A stretch of DNA of 64,000 nucleotides from Lytechinus pictus (GCF_037042905.1 NC_087257.1:21120501-21184500), one strand, 5' to 3'; counted from the first letter of the stretch, positions 22,441-34,137 are shown. Numbers and translations: made by a program. The notes: generated by a model from the letters alone, not told the origin.

Positions 22441-24258
22441 TAAACCTTTTTAGAGCCATGATGGGATTTTGAAAACAGAGAATAAATAATGACATTGTCA
22501 AACAGAAAAAAAAATTAATTCATAGCAGCGTCGAACAATTCCTGTAGAGCCCCGCGTTCCACCCCGTGGACAACTGCAAGAAAGAAGCGGGGCTGCGGAA
22601 ACGGGGGGGGGGGGGGTACAAAAACGTACAAAAACGTAAAAATTGCTATCTGACAGTGATTTTTTGCATGGTCAGAAAAAGTAAGAGAAAGAGAGAGGGG
22701 GTGGGGAGATAAAAGAGAGGAGACCTAAAACTAAAGAGTTACAATTAAAGAAGACAGAAAAACCAGGATAAAATAATAGCTTGGAAAGGGGAATTGGAAG
22801 AGAGTATAAGCCCCAATTCATTGTAATTTATCTATTAATTTAGGCTATTCTAAATTTTACTAATTTTTGTTTTTACCCATTTTTCATTAATAATTATTTA
22901 CTCATTTTATTTCGTTGTATTTTTCGCTTATATATTTCATCGTTCCTAATTTATTCGTTCATTCGCATTAATCATTCAATCGTTCACAATCTAATCAAAT
23001 TAGTGGAAGGTATTATAAAACACAAGGTTAATCTTTAGTGGGACCAGCAAGTTAAGCCGTATACTGATTATTTTCATTGGTATAAAATTACTATTAGGCT
23101 TGATGATAAGAGAGAAAAAACACGATATTCTTTATGACTTAAACTGAATAATTGGCCCTCACCAATACAGCTTTTTTTTCATTAAGAAAACCGTGTGGAT
23201 GGGGTAAATTGATTCTGAGCTTGATTATCATTGGATCAGAAATTTTAGGTGAAATAAGAGCAAGACATTACGCGAATGCAGAATAATTGAAAAAAAAATT
23301 TTTGCTGAATTTCGATAGAAAAATTTATGTATTCAAATCTTGAGAAAGTTTGGGCGTTAAATTAACAAACAGATTCGATTTTAATTTGCTCATTACACAG
23401 AATTTCAAGCACTTTCTATTCTCACTGGAGTTCCTGTGAAGTGTATTGACTGAAATAATATTTACCCTTATCAAATGTATTTCAAAATAATTCATCACCC
23501 AACTCAAGGTATCGCTCTGTCGCCAAGACCTTCCCTATTATATTGCATTCACCTTCTCACAGCTTTCACAGCGAATCACGTGATCTAATGGGGTTGCAGT
23601 GGGTCAGAGGTTTAATATAGCCCGAGGGTAACTTAGCGCCTCTTGGGACTTTGGTTCCATATTTGGGCATTGTGACTAGGCTGAATATTCAGACCTTGTG
23701 ATGTTTTAATCATACGCAAAACCTTGAATCCATGCACAGATTTGTATATTTCTAATAGAATTGGGAAGGACAGCCTGGATAAACAATTTAATTTTTTCGA
23801 ATAGAATACAATTTTAGCATGTATATATCAGTCACAATGTGAAAGTATATGATGAGTGATAAAATTGCAATCATCATTATAAGAGTATAAAACCTTCCTG
23901 AAAGCGAATCTTTATTTTGGGGTTCAAGCTCTAAAAGTGCATGCAACAGTTCCGATTAATGAACTCGACTATAATGTGTGTGCCTAGCTTAATAGGTTTA
24001 CGATGTGAACGATATAAAATAAATAAAAGTTTTTTATTGGATTAACATACCAATATTAAGTAAAAAAATTAGTTTGATCGGGTACTTGATGTAATAACAT
24101 CTGCATATTTTTGTCTTGTTTATTTGAAAATCCTGTTCTAAAGCATGGAATGAGCTGAAATGTTCAGGATGATATTTGACTGTAGCTATTTATAAAATTA
24201 TATCGCTTTGGGGAAGTAATTAGTGATCAACGGGGTATTTTCAGATGACCATAGCGAC
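22441..24258. other. Non-coding stretch
   Basis: AT-rich. G-run at 22602-22616 and purine tract at 22680-22720. No gene, RNA or classified repeat recognised. Confidence 0.4.
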
Positions 24259-24384
24259 CAGTGGCGGATCCGGGGGCACATCCGCCTCCCCCCCCCCCTC
24301 CTTGAAAGTTATAACTGTTTTTGTATCAAATTTTCCTAGGGAAAATGTGCCAACCCCTTTTGGAAAATCCTGGATCCACCCCTG
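24259..24384. mobile_element. hAT-like MITE, 126 bp, with 8 bp target duplication
   Basis: The ends are CAGTGGCGGATCCGGGGG and its inverse CTGGATCCACCCCTG. The flanks ATAGCGAC (24251-24258) and ATAGCGGC (24385-24392) match at 7 of 8 positions. Ends of this type, carrying a GGATCC core, fit hAT-derived MITEs. Confidence 0.75.
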
Positions 24385-25985
24385 ATAGCGGCATTATCGA
24401 GGGTGTTCTAAATGCTAAATGGACTTTTAACGAGTGGAATAACATTCAGTGACCATTTCGTAATACTGTTGGAATGTTTCGATGTTACTCGAGTATCAGT
24501 GATTCTTTCTTTGTCAAAGCGTGAACGGGATTTGATAATTATTTATTGACATTTGATTTTTTTTTCTCTGATCGAACATTTGCTTTGTTTTTGTTTTCTT
24601 TGATCGAACTCATGTGACATATAAATTGTGATTTATCAAGCTATATTCTTGTACCTCTTTCAAATATTTTCTATTGTATAGAACTTTATAGGGTGTTTTT
24701 CATAATCATTATTATCACCTTTATTCCAATAAAGAACCTCATAGGATTGTTTTGTTTTGTTTTGTTTGTTTGGTTTTTTTTTAATTCCTATCAATGCAGT
24801 CGTGATGCAGTTTTAAAGATCTTTCTATATTTTAACTCCAACATAATACACCTTCCAAAATAATAAATAAAACCCCTCTAATTATCCGTTCTCATAATGA
24901 TGTTCAATGTTGGAATAGTAGCAAAAGAATATTTTAGAAATATAGGCTATTATATGTAGATATTACAAACATATTACCATAATATAAACACCACATGACG
25001 CATAACACAATTACCTTGCTAAATTCTTCATTTTATATTTGCATTGTGTTGATTTAATCGAATGTATGACAAACAAAATAATCCGATGTGTTCATATTAT
25101 TGATAGAATTTTCCACACCTTCAGAAGTTAAAATGTTTGGTTCTGTGTGATTTCATTTCAGTTTGTTCGAAAAAAAACATGGTGAGTGAACATTTTTTTT
25201 CTTCAAAAGTTAGGTACACCTTTTAATGTCTATAGTCACTCATGCAGATGATCTCCCTGGTAATGGTTTATATCAAAGTTATTCCTACATAAAAAAAAAT
25301 CAAACGGTCTGATTATAAAGACTAAACCCGATAAAAATTCGTCATGAGCGATGAGATCGAAGAGTGGATGTTAAACTCCCACTTCGCGTCCCTGAAAAAT
25401 CATATTCATATCACGAAAAGAAAAAAAAGGAAACTATTGTGTATACCAGATCACCCCCCCCCCCCCCTCCTTGTGTTCAGGGAGTAAAAGGAGGTACCAT
25501 GGAATAAGCCATGTAAACCGTGTAAAGCGGGCATAAAACAGGCTTCTCTCCTGGCGTGGTCATATTGTTCGATTTCCGACCGGCTGCTTATGGGAGAGGC
25601 ACGGGGAAGTGTCGGGGCGGAACGAGAAGAACTCGCGTTCCTCCCTATTCAGCAACTCTCGCTAAAAATATCTGCATTAATTTCTTGCAATAGAGTCTTG
25701 ACTCCTTAATTGTAATTATACATCTTCGTTAAAATACACAATTCCAAAGATGTAGGGATGATTCTGAGTTCTTATCTTTTTTCATTATATAATAAGACTA
25801 TTCAAATTTTTAGATAGAATGAATAGAGGGCCTTAGATGCTAGTTTTTTATATATGGTGTAAATATGAAAAGATCATAAACATTGACGAAGTAAGTATTA
25901 ATGATGCACGAGTGTGTAAACATATTGATTTCTAGGAGTATACAGGCCCTAATTATTATCTTTTTAGATTTGGATCTATATTTGA
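24385..25985. other. Non-coding stretch
   Basis: AT-rich, with a TTTTG tract (24751-24770) and C-run (25456-25469). No gene recognised. Confidence 0.4.
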
Positions 25986-25989
25986 AGAG

Positions 25990-27060
25990 CTCACTTGTAA
26001 AAGGGGTTAGGTCCATTTTTCATCAAATTTGATTTTTATGTCTCAATGTGTAGATTTTTAGTATGTCTATAAGATGATACCAAAGAAAAGTTGAAATTCC
26101 TATTAGAAAGTGAACTAAAATAACAAAGAAAAATCCCTTTTTTTTCAAAAGGGGTTAGGTCCATTTCAGTTTAGTTGCAAAAGGGGTTAGGTCCACACAG
26201 AATTTTTTGGAAAAGAATATCATAAAAGATATGAAGACAGGTAGATTTCCTTAACACCAAAGAGTGTAAATGTAACAACCATAGGTGTAAAACTAACACC
26301 ACCAATTTAACACCGGTGTAAAATAACTGGTGTGGTCCTCTGTGTACACCGGTTAACACCACAGTTTTTGCTGTGTATGGTGAAGGTTATAGGCCTATGT
26401 ATACATGATAAATTAATTCTTTTTTCTATTGATTTATGTCGCAATAAATGGTAGTGCTATATTGGGGGAAAAAAAAAAAAAAAAAAAAAAAAAAGACAGG
26501 TAGATTTCTTTTATACCTAATTTAATGTTCTCATGGAAGGGTATCATGAAAATTCAGTTTCGCATAAGAATATTTTTGCAATATGGGAGAATTAAAAAAA
26601 TGATTTTCTTGGATTGGACCTAACCCCTTTTGCAACAAAACTCTTCTGAAGAACTCATTTGTCAAAAGGGGTTAGGTCCATTTTTCATAAATTTTATTGT
26701 TTTCTGTCTCTAAACCTCTAAATTTTTAGTCACTCTGATGATACCAGAGAAAATTTGAAATTCAAATGAAAACGTGAATGAAAGTGGCAAAGAAAAATCA
26801 TTTTTCAATCAAAAGAGATTGGATTCATTTCAGTTTACTTGCAAAAGGGGTTAGGTCCACAATGATAATTAAAAAAAAATATATAGAAAATATTGAAGAC
26901 TTGTAGATTTCTTTTATACCCAATTTTATGTTCACATGATAGGGTAGTACATCATGACAATTTAGTTTCTCATAAAAATATTGCAATAAGTGAGAATAAA
27001 AAGCATGGTTTTTCTCGGAATGGTCCAAAGTTGGACCTAACCCCTTTTGCAACTAAACTC
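25990..27060. repeat. Tandemly duplicated element with AAAAGGGGTTAGGTCC motifs
   Basis: The 16-mer occurs at 25999, 26147, 26179, 26664 and 26843 on + and at 26616 and 27033 on -, with a decayed copy at 26811. Two blocks, 25990-26640 and 26645-27060, share the same order (+, +, +, then -) and intervening text such as GATGATACCA(A/G)AGAAAA and GTAGATTTCTTTTATACC. Without the insertion at 26250-26492 the first block would be ~407 bp, close to the second. Minus-strand ORFs here are incidental. Confidence 0.85.
26250..26492 (+). mobile_element. Poly(A)-tailed retrocopy or SINE containing an AACACC-type MITE
   Basis: The insert is bounded by AAGACAGGTAGATTTC (26234-26249) and the same 16-mer at 26493-26508, a target-site duplication. 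It ends in an A-run (26469-26494) preceded by AATAAA at about 26444. The 5' part (26250-26370) belongs to the same AACACC/GGTGTT family as 38962-39110. This is the signature of LINE-mediated retroposition of a polyadenylated RNA. No ORF or A/B box was seen. Confidence 0.75.
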
Positions 27061-28235
27061 TTATTTTCATTTAAATTGTCATTAATCTTATAAATTCACA
27101 ATTTGAAAAACATGCCTTCTGATTGTTTCTTCGTATGGATCATTAATGTATGGACTAACGATAATTTAAAGCAAGAATTAGAATCAGGAGAGCTGTGTTT
27201 TTTAATCATTTAATAAACTTCTGATTTAATTTGAATATCATCAGTATAGCCATTTGCCATATACAGCGTACTGGCCACAAGAGGCTAAATAGTCACAAAC
27301 TGTCTCGAATTATATTTTATTGGACGATGTTGTAATTTAAAACCGTATCGTTATTTTGAGATCATTTCTCAACTTTGTTCAACGTCATCTCGTCATCTCA
27401 TTGATAATCAGTAGCAATTATTTGGTTATTTCTTCGCGAACGATTCACAAAATGTAGGAATATTGAACGAGACTATGAGGTATCTTTTTTTTAAGGCCTA
27501 ATTTTACGTCCCATACAGGATGGCTTTTATAAATGGCTTTAGTTGCATCACCCGATATGAAATTCAACCATCTGAATATGCTAGAAACATTGAGCTTCCT
27601 AAAATACTACTCGTCTCTTTAAAACATATATAAATCTAGTTAATACAGAACATTTAAAGAAATAAAAGAGAAGAAAATTGACCTTGAGTATTTATTATTT
27701 AGGAATGCTCTGCGAATGTATTTTTTTATTTTTTTTTATTTGGGGCACATTAGGGAATAAGAAACGATTTTTATTTATGACAGTAGCAGACAAAGTCAGA
27801 ATTCTGAATATCAAACCACAATCATGAATATGATATAAAATTCAACAGGAATACAAGACATTGTTAACCACAAACCACAAATCAGGACTGAAGCCTGTGG
27901 CAATATTATCGCAATCTTGGTTTAAATATGGTTTCTGTTACCATGGTTATTGAAGTTTATCTTGAATCAACGAATACATGTAAAGGATATAGAATGAATC
28001 CAGATCGGCTATTTATATACTCTAAATCCAAAAACGCAAAGAGTTTGGTTAAATCATACCTTAACACGATGTCACTTGATTCATTTTGTATTTTTAAATA
28101 ATTGTTTAAAAATTGTTCAAAATTGGTAGATTCTGTTCGTTCGCATGACACGATAAACATTTTGTCCTTTTGACAGTAACTATAAATTATCAATGATATA
28201 ATATCAAGTGATCCTTTTATATTTCAGTAGATTGT
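27061..28235. other. Non-coding stretch
   Basis: AT-rich. Minus-strand ORF at 27957-28193 (78 codons) has no recognisable feature. Confidence 0.4.
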
Positions 28236-28316
28236 CATTAGGATTTAATTTGAATCCTAAATATTATCTTTAAATCTCGAAAGATTTGGATTCAAATCAA
28301 TAAGGTTTAAATCCAA
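28236..28316. repeat. Palindrome of GGATTTAA/TTAAATCC motifs
   Basis: TTAGGATTTAATTTGAATCCTAA is a hairpin, followed by AAGATTTGGATTCAAATC and GGTTTAAATCC. The motif resembles the MITE at 35049-35243. Confidence 0.4.
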
Positions 28317-30410
28317 AGTCAGTGGGTCGGGTGGTCATTATTCACAGCCGATGGTGATTTATTTAAAAACCATGAAAGCAGAAGTGTTAATGTAGAAAGT
28401 CAATAAAAATCTCCAGTCGGCAAGACAACCGACTTCCATGTGACAGTTCATAATTATGACAAATATCAAATTTACGATTCTTTATTTTTCATTTATCAGT
28501 CATCCAGATTTTCAGTTTCATCATACAAACTAAAAACAATCTATTCAAATTTGTATAGATAGCATCCTTACCATAAGGGCACTCAATATAATTTTTTCTT
28601 TTTAAATAGAAGATTCTTCTCAAAATCATATTTTCTTCGTTTAATGGCCAGATGGGGCATATCTAGCCCTTTTTTCCTTAACAGAAATCATATCGAGTGC
28701 CCCTCCGTGGAATGAATTTTATTTCAAAATTGAAGAGATTGTTTTAGAGTGTATACTTCAAGGTTTATTTTAGAAGAGAGTTAAAGAGACAGAGAACGAC
28801 AGTTTTAGCATATATATGCAAGGAGCTGTGTTTGAAGTTCCTTGATATTATAACGCTTTTCTATTTTAACACGCTTAAAGCGCCTACTGAAAATGAATGA
28901 TGTTTTAACTCCACAATAATGCTTATGTAAAGAGGATGTTAAAGAGAAAATGAATAATATGTTCTTAGCTTGTTTTAACGATATATATTTTTTTTGGAAA
29001 GTTCAACTAATACATGTAATATGAAGACATTTCTGGCATTCATCCACAATCATCACAATGTTCGAACTTGAATATAAGTCGGAAAAATAAGGCAACCAGT
29101 GTGAATTCACTTATTCATGATGATGAGCCATCGAATTCATTGAACTCCCTTCAGCTTATATTAACTCATCAGTTTGTTGGTTGTTTTCACTTTCATGATG
29201 ACATAAAAAGAAGCATGAACCCGTATTTACATTTACAATTTATTCCGATTCAAGTGGAATCATCTTCACAGGTAACTACAGCCATACGTTATACTGGAAT
29301 CCTTACATGTGATTGGCTAAAGGAAGATTTCTCGCTGAAAAAACACCGTCAATCAGTATCGTGAAACGCTCCACAGAACTAAACGACTTGATCAAACTTC
29401 GGTGACCCATCAATTATATCATAACTATACTCAGTCCGTCTCCTCACGCACGCCTATCTGTGTTGTCATAGTAACACAATGACGTCATTTAACGGAGGTA
29501 GATATTTTTGGATAACGCCTCCACAATATTATATGCCCGTGCATGACTTGTGTAGTGTGTCGTTCAGTACAATGGTATATAATGATTTATTTTTGGTGTA
29601 TGATAATAACTTCATCCTAATCCCTCAAGTGGGTTAGGTAAGAGTAGCTAATAAAGCGCAAAATCCACTCTGTATAGAGTGCTAAAGTTTAAGGTAAATA
29701 TATAGATAGTTATAAACTAAATAAAGAAATTGAAAATGAAAATGAAAGAAAGCCTTCTTCCTTTAGTTTTAGATAAATCATGATAGAACAGAGTATTGTT
29801 TAATTAATGGAACAATTAAGCCCTCATTTAGGAACATGATGTAATTATATAGGGTATAAATATTGTAACTTGAAACTCAATAATAAAAAAAGAATCAACT
29901 ATAATTATATATCAGGAATTATACCGTTCTCCTTTTTAACAAGAAAAGCCCAAATTTATTTGTGCTCTTGCCAGTGCTTTAAATTATAATTTTTTATGCT
30001 AATTGTGGAGAAAATGATGATGATTTCCTTTTCGGCTACTAAAGAAACAAAATTATGATGTACATTTCACGATTTATTCTCTTCTACCACTATTCTATAT
30101 TGATGTATGGACAGTAATGGAAGATCAATAGCCGAGTGATATACATTACGTCTATTACAATGCAGTCATCGAGAAATAGGGCCATGACAAGATTATTGAC
30201 GGATTGACTTTTTATCATTATTATTATTATAAGTGGAGGTGCATTCGTAGTCACATAGCAATTTGCAAATCGATTTAAACGATTGTAGTTATATTTTTGT
30301 ATCATCAAGGATCATAGATGGCAAATATGGACAGGAAATCGGTACTTTGCTTTATACTTTAAAAGGGTTGAGAAATTATTATACTTGTTAAGCTTGGAGG
30401 GTATAAGAAA
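28317..30410. other. Non-coding stretch
   Basis: AT-rich. A 98-codon ORF (29068-29364 plus) shows no domain or signal I recognise. No RNA gene seen. Confidence 0.35.
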
Positions 30411-30415
30411 AAATA

Positions 30416-30610
30416 GGAAGGTGAAAACATTGGAAAAAGAAGAGGAATAGGAGGAACAATACGAACAAGAAGTAGCAGAAGTAGAAGAAGATGAAGAAGA
30501 AAAAAGGAGAAGAAAAAGAATTAAGAAGAAGAAGGAAGATGTAGAAGAGGGGAAAAGAAGATAGAAGAAAAGAGATTCAAAATGAAGGAGTAGAAAGAAA
30601 AGCTTTCGAA
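30416..30610. repeat. Purine-rich GAA/GAAGAA tract
   Basis: About 190 bp almost free of pyrimidines, dominated by GAAGAA and AAGAAG. Confidence 0.8.
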
Positions 30611-31235
30611 CATCAACAATATAATTATGAAAAAAAGAGGTGCATTAATCATAATTGCTATTGTATGATCATTCTGACTTGTACTAAATTTGTTTATTGT
30701 GAACGACTTGATGTCGACTCATAGAGTCTTTCATTTCGATATAATATTCAAGGATGGCAAAATAAATGGCATTTCACTTTTAATTTCAATTTCGATATAT
30801 AAGCCACGGGGGCGTTACGGTGTTTCGTTTGATCGGTTGATTTGTTTACTGTAAGGATGGTAAAATATTATTTCCATTTTACAATAGCTTTCTGATTCCA
30901 AAAGAGATCATGTACCTTTTCCATGTTAAATAGCAGCTACAGCCTATTTTCAGACAATCAAGACTAAAAAAAGTTAACAACTTGATAAATGTTTTAATGT
31001 ATTTTATCGAGTATCTGCATTATTCATGTAGTCAAAATGAATCCTTAATACATGAAAATAATCATTATTTTGATATAATGAAGTACATATCAAGTGAGGC
31101 AGAGGAGCCGTAATAACAAAATTTAGACAAAGTTTTTTTAGCGTGAGATAAGGATCCATCTTGCTAAAATTCATGCATGGAACTAGAAACCTAATGTCAG
31201 AGAATCTCTTAATAAAAATTCTGCAAGATAACATT
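30611..31235. other. Non-coding stretch before the tRNA array
   Basis: AT-rich, nothing recognised. Confidence 0.4.
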
Positions 31236-31294
31236 TCAGTATAGTATCTCCGCCTGTCACGCGGAAGACCGGGGTTCGATTCCCCGCCAAGGAG
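31236..31294 (+). pseudogene. tRNA-Asp pseudogene, left edge of array
   Basis: The 5' acceptor strand and part of the D arm are missing (TTTCAGTATAGTATCTCC joins straight to the anticodon arm). The anticodon arm, T arm and 3' acceptor CCAAGGA are intact. A T6 run follows. Confidence 0.85.
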
Positions 31295-31374
31295 AACATT
31301 TTTTCTTCCCTTTTTCTTTATATTCTTATTCGGCATAATGCATACAGGGCGACCATACTTTAGAGAATCATCAA

Positions 31375-31446
31375 TCCTTGGTAGTATAGTGGTAAGTATC
31401 TCCGCCTGTCACGCGGAAGACCGGGGTTCGATTCCCCGCCAAGGAG
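31375..31446 (+). tRNA. trnD-GUC: tRNA-Asp(GUC), consensus copy
   Basis: Decodes GAC/GAU. The 72 nt fold into a cloverleaf: acceptor TCCTTGG pairs with CCAAGGA (7 bp), discriminator G; D arm with the AGTGGTAAG loop; anticodon arm TCCGC-CTGTCAC-GCGGA, anticodon GUC at 34-36; variable loop AGAC; T arm CGGGG-TTCGATT-CCCCG. The RNA polymerase III promoter is internal: A box TAGTATAGTGG (nt 8-18) and B box GGTTCGATTCC (nt 51-61). No intron, and CCA is not encoded, as in eukaryotic nuclear tRNA genes. A T7 terminator starts 4 nt downstream. Later entries use this copy as reference. Confidence 0.96.
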
Positions 31447-31523
31447 AACATTTTTTTCTTCCCTTTTTCTTTATATTCTTATTCGGCATAATGCAGGGCG
31501 ATCATATTTTAGAGAATCATCGA

Positions 31524-31595
31524 TCCTTGGTAGTATAGTGGTAAGTATCTCCGCCTGTCACGCGGAAGACCGGGGTTCGATTCCCCGCCAAGGAG
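31524..31595 (+). tRNA. trnD-GUC: tRNA-Asp(GUC)
   Basis: Identical to the reference. Starts 149 bp after the preceding copy; T7 terminator. Confidence 0.95.
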
Positions 31596-31676
31596 ATCGT
31601 TTTTTTCTTCCCTTTTTCTTTATATTCTTATTCGGCATAATGCTTACAGGGCGACCATATTGTAGAGAATCATCAA

Positions 31677-31748
31677 TCCTTGGTAGTATAGTGGTAAGTA
31701 TCTCCGCCTGTCACGCGGAAGACCGGGGTTCGATTCCCCGCCAATGAG
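31677..31748 (+). tRNA. trnD-GUC: tRNA-Asp(GUC), acceptor variant
   Basis: One change: 3' acceptor CCAATGA, which breaks one acceptor pair (C3 opposite T69). Otherwise as the reference; T6 terminator. Confidence 0.85.
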
Positions 31749-31828
31749 ATCATTTTTTCTTCCCTTTTTCTTTATATTCTTATTCGGCATAATGCTTACA
31801 GGGTGACCATATTGTAGAGAATCATCAA

Positions 31829-31900
31829 TCCTTGGTAGTATAGTGGTAAGTATCTCCGCCTGTCACGCGGAAGACCGGGATTCGATTCCCCGCCAAGGAG
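31829..31900 (+). tRNA. trnD-GUC: tRNA-Asp(GUC), T-arm variant
   Basis: CGGGATTCGATT: G53 is A, which removes the G53-C61 pair closing the T loop and alters the B box. T6 terminator. Confidence 0.8.
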
Positions 31901-31939
31901 ATCATTTTTTCTTCCCTTTTTCTTTATATTCTTATTCGG

Positions 31940-31955
31940 CATAATGCTTACAGGG
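31940..31955 (+). promoter_or_regulatory. Upstream block CATAATGCTTACAGGG (representative)
   Basis: Lies at -41 to -26 of the copy at 31981. A CATAAT-like core sits at the same -41 position (or -42) in spacers that otherwise differ (upstream of 32892, 33803, 48563, 49349, 52112, 52272). It may be an external RNA polymerase III element or simply inherited spacer sequence. Confidence 0.4.
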
Positions 31956-31980
31956 TGACCTGTTTTTAGAGAATTATCAA

Positions 31981-32052
31981 TCCTTGGTAGTATAGTGGTA
32001 AGTATCTCCGCCTGTCACGCGGAAGACCGGGGTTCGATTCCCCGCCAAGGAG
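31981..32052 (+). tRNA. trnD-GUC: tRNA-Asp(GUC)
   Basis: Identical to the reference; 152 bp after the previous start; T6. Confidence 0.95.
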
Positions 32053-32132
32053 AACATTTTTTCTTCCTTTCTTCTTTATATTCTTATTCGGTATAATGCT
32101 TACAGGGTGACCTGTTTTTAGAGAATTATCAA

Positions 32133-32204
32133 TCCTTGGTAGTATAGTGGTAAGTATCTCCGCCTGTCACGCGGAAGACCGGGGTTCGATTCTCCGCCAA
32201 GGAG
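32133..32204 (+). tRNA. trnD-GUC: tRNA-Asp(GUC), T-stem wobble variant
   Basis: CTCCG in the 3' T stem gives one G-T pair. The 3' flank is AGTAGTATTTGTTG, with no T5 run; the first TTTT is about 22 nt downstream, so termination may be inefficient. Confidence 0.82.
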
Positions 32205-32600
32205 AGTAGTATTTGTTGTATTCTCTTTTCAATTTATGCTTTTTTTTTTCAAGAGTAATAATAATATTTTTTTTTACATAAATCCTTAACAGTGTACAGA
32301 TTTACATCATTTGTTTTATATCATTTTTTGAGAGTCGAATGTCATTTATATTATCCGTTTCAACTAGAATGGAGATATAAGTATAATTTCGTGAATACTG
32401 AATTTTCTTCTTCCTCCTGGTCAAAAATAGGCGAGTATTATTGCTCAATTGTAGACGGAATATTAACTTAATGTGGATATAAAATGGATTGAATGAATAA
32501 ATATACAGAGAATTATATAGATAAAATTCAAAGAACTCGAGATAAATGAAATAGATTAATTGATTTGTTATAAGAACTGCGTAATGAAACTGGCCACATT
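32205..32600. repeat. Array spacer, first copy of a ~375 bp duplicated segment
   Basis: Matches 33268-33640 at an offset of 1063 bp (for example TGGTCAAAAATAGGCGAGTA in both). Each copy follows a tRNA directly. ORFs across it on both strands are incidental. Confidence 0.85.
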
Positions 32601-32727
32601 TACAGCCATTCATCTTCACCATCTTTCGTGAATCATGAACACCTTCGGGCTTGAATGACTGTGATGACCCACAAACATGAACGACATGAAAGCCAATTAA
32701 TCAAATTTTGTATAATGTAGATATCAA

Positions 32728-32799
32728 TCCTTGGTAGTATAGTGGTAAGTATCTCCGCCTGTCACGCGGAAGACCGGGGTTCGATTCCCCGCCAAGGAG
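32728..32799 (+). tRNA. trnD-GUC: tRNA-Asp(GUC)
   Basis: Identical to the reference. The upstream flank is unlike the standard spacer and lacks the CATAAT block. First downstream T-run is only TTTT. Confidence 0.93.
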
Positions 32800-32891
32800 A
32801 ACACTAATCTTTTACTTCTCCTTTTTTTATTATTCTTATAACATAATCGGCAAAATGCTTACAGGGCGACCATAATTTACAGAATCAGCAA

Positions 32892-32963
32892 TCCTTGGTA
32901 GTATAGTGGTAAGTATCTCCGCCTGTCACGCGGAAGACCGGGGTTCGATTCCCCGCCAAGGAG
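32892..32963 (+). tRNA. trnD-GUC: tRNA-Asp(GUC)
   Basis: Identical to the reference; spacer variant CAAAATGCTTACAGGG at -41; T6. Confidence 0.95.
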
Positions 32964-33043
32964 ATCATTTTTTCTTCCCTTTTTCTTTATATTCTTATTC
33001 GGCATAATGCTTACAGGGTGACCTGTTTTTAGAGAATTATCAA

Positions 33044-33115
33044 TCCTTGGTAGTATAGTGGTAAGTATCTCCGCCTGTCACGCGGAAGACCGGGGTTCGA
33101 TTCCCCGCCAAGGAG
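33044..33115 (+). tRNA. trnD-GUC: tRNA-Asp(GUC)
   Basis: Identical to the reference; 152 bp spacing; T6. Confidence 0.95.
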
Positions 33116-33195
33116 ATCATTTTTTCTTCCCTTTTTCTTTATATTCTTATTCGGCATAATGCTTACAGGGTGACCTGTTTTTAGAGAATTATCAA

Positions 33196-33267
33196 TCCTT
33201 GGTAGTATAGTGGTAAGTATCTCCGCCTGTCACGCGGAAGACCGGGGTTCGATTCCCCGCCAAGGAG
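33196..33267 (+). tRNA. trnD-GUC: tRNA-Asp(GUC)
   Basis: Identical to the reference. Its 3' spacer is the second copy of the 1063 bp offset duplication, here with a T6 run where the first copy has only TTT. Confidence 0.95.
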
Positions 33268-33637
33268 AGTAGTATTTTTTGTATTCTCTTTTCAATTTAT
33301 GCTTTTTTTTTCAAGAGTAATAATATTTTTTTTTTTACATAAATCCTTAACAGTCTACAGATTTACATCATTTGTTTTATATCATTTTTTGAGAGTCGAA
33401 TGTCATTTATATTATCCGTTTCAACTAGAATGGAGATATAAGTATAATTTCGTGAATACTGAATTTTCTTCTTCCTCCTGGTCAAAAATAGGCGAGTATT
33501 ATTGCTCAATTGTAGACGGAATATTAACTTAATGTGGATATAAAATGGATTGAATGAATAAATATACAGAGAATTATATAGATAAAATTCAAAGAACTCG
33601 AGATAAATGAAATAGATTAATTGATTTGTTATAAGAA
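33268..33637. repeat. Array spacer, second copy of the duplicated segment
   Basis: Counterpart of 32205-32600. It ends abruptly at GTTATAAGAACTAGAAC, where it joins the interior of a tRNA. Confidence 0.85.
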
Positions 33638-33709
33638 CTAGAACTAGTATAGTGGTAAGTATCTCCGCCTGTCACGCGGAAGACCGGGGTTCAATTCCCC
33701 GCCAAGGAG
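33638..33709 (+). pseudogene. tRNA-Asp pseudogene with replaced 5' acceptor
   Basis: From nt 8 onward (TAGTATAGTGG) the sequence is tRNA, but nt 1-7 are CTAGAAC and cannot pair with CCAAGGA. The T loop reads TTCAATT. This is a recombination or deletion junction inside the gene. Confidence 0.85.
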
Positions 33710-33802
33710 AACTCCTTTTTTCTTCTTTAAAAAAAAATAAATATTCTTATAACATAATCGGCATGATGCTTACAGAGCGATTATGATGCACAAAATTATC
33801 AA

Positions 33803-33874
33803 TCATTGGTAGTATAGTGATAAGTATCTCCGCCTGTCACGCGGAAGACCGGGGTTCAATTCCCCGCCAAGGAG
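33803..33874 (+). tRNA. trnD-GUC: tRNA-Asp(GUC), divergent copy
   Basis: Changes: TCATTGG (acceptor mismatch), AGTGATAAG in the D loop (G18-G19 motif lost) and TTCAATT in the T loop. T10 run downstream. Functionality doubtful. Confidence 0.6.
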
Positions 33875-34065
33875 AACTTTTTTTTTTGCTTTCTTTAACT
33901 TTAATATTTCAATATTTCTACAGAAAATGCTGGAACTTACAATAGACCTTCTATTCTAACTATAGGATGATTTTCTATACAAGTGAATGATTAAATAAAA
34001 TAAATAGGCCTGTATCGAGACTGTCCTGAAATAAAGATTATGCGATAATAATTTTCTACCACCAA

Positions 34066-34137
34066 TCCTTGGTAGTATAGTGGTAAGTATCTCCGCCTGT
34101 CACGCGGAAGACCGGGGTTCGATTCCCCGCCAAGGAG
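34066..34137 (+). tRNA. trnD-GUC: tRNA-Asp(GUC), end of first cluster
   Basis: Identical to the reference, but in unrelated flanks on both sides; T6 after ACCAC. Confidence 0.94.
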
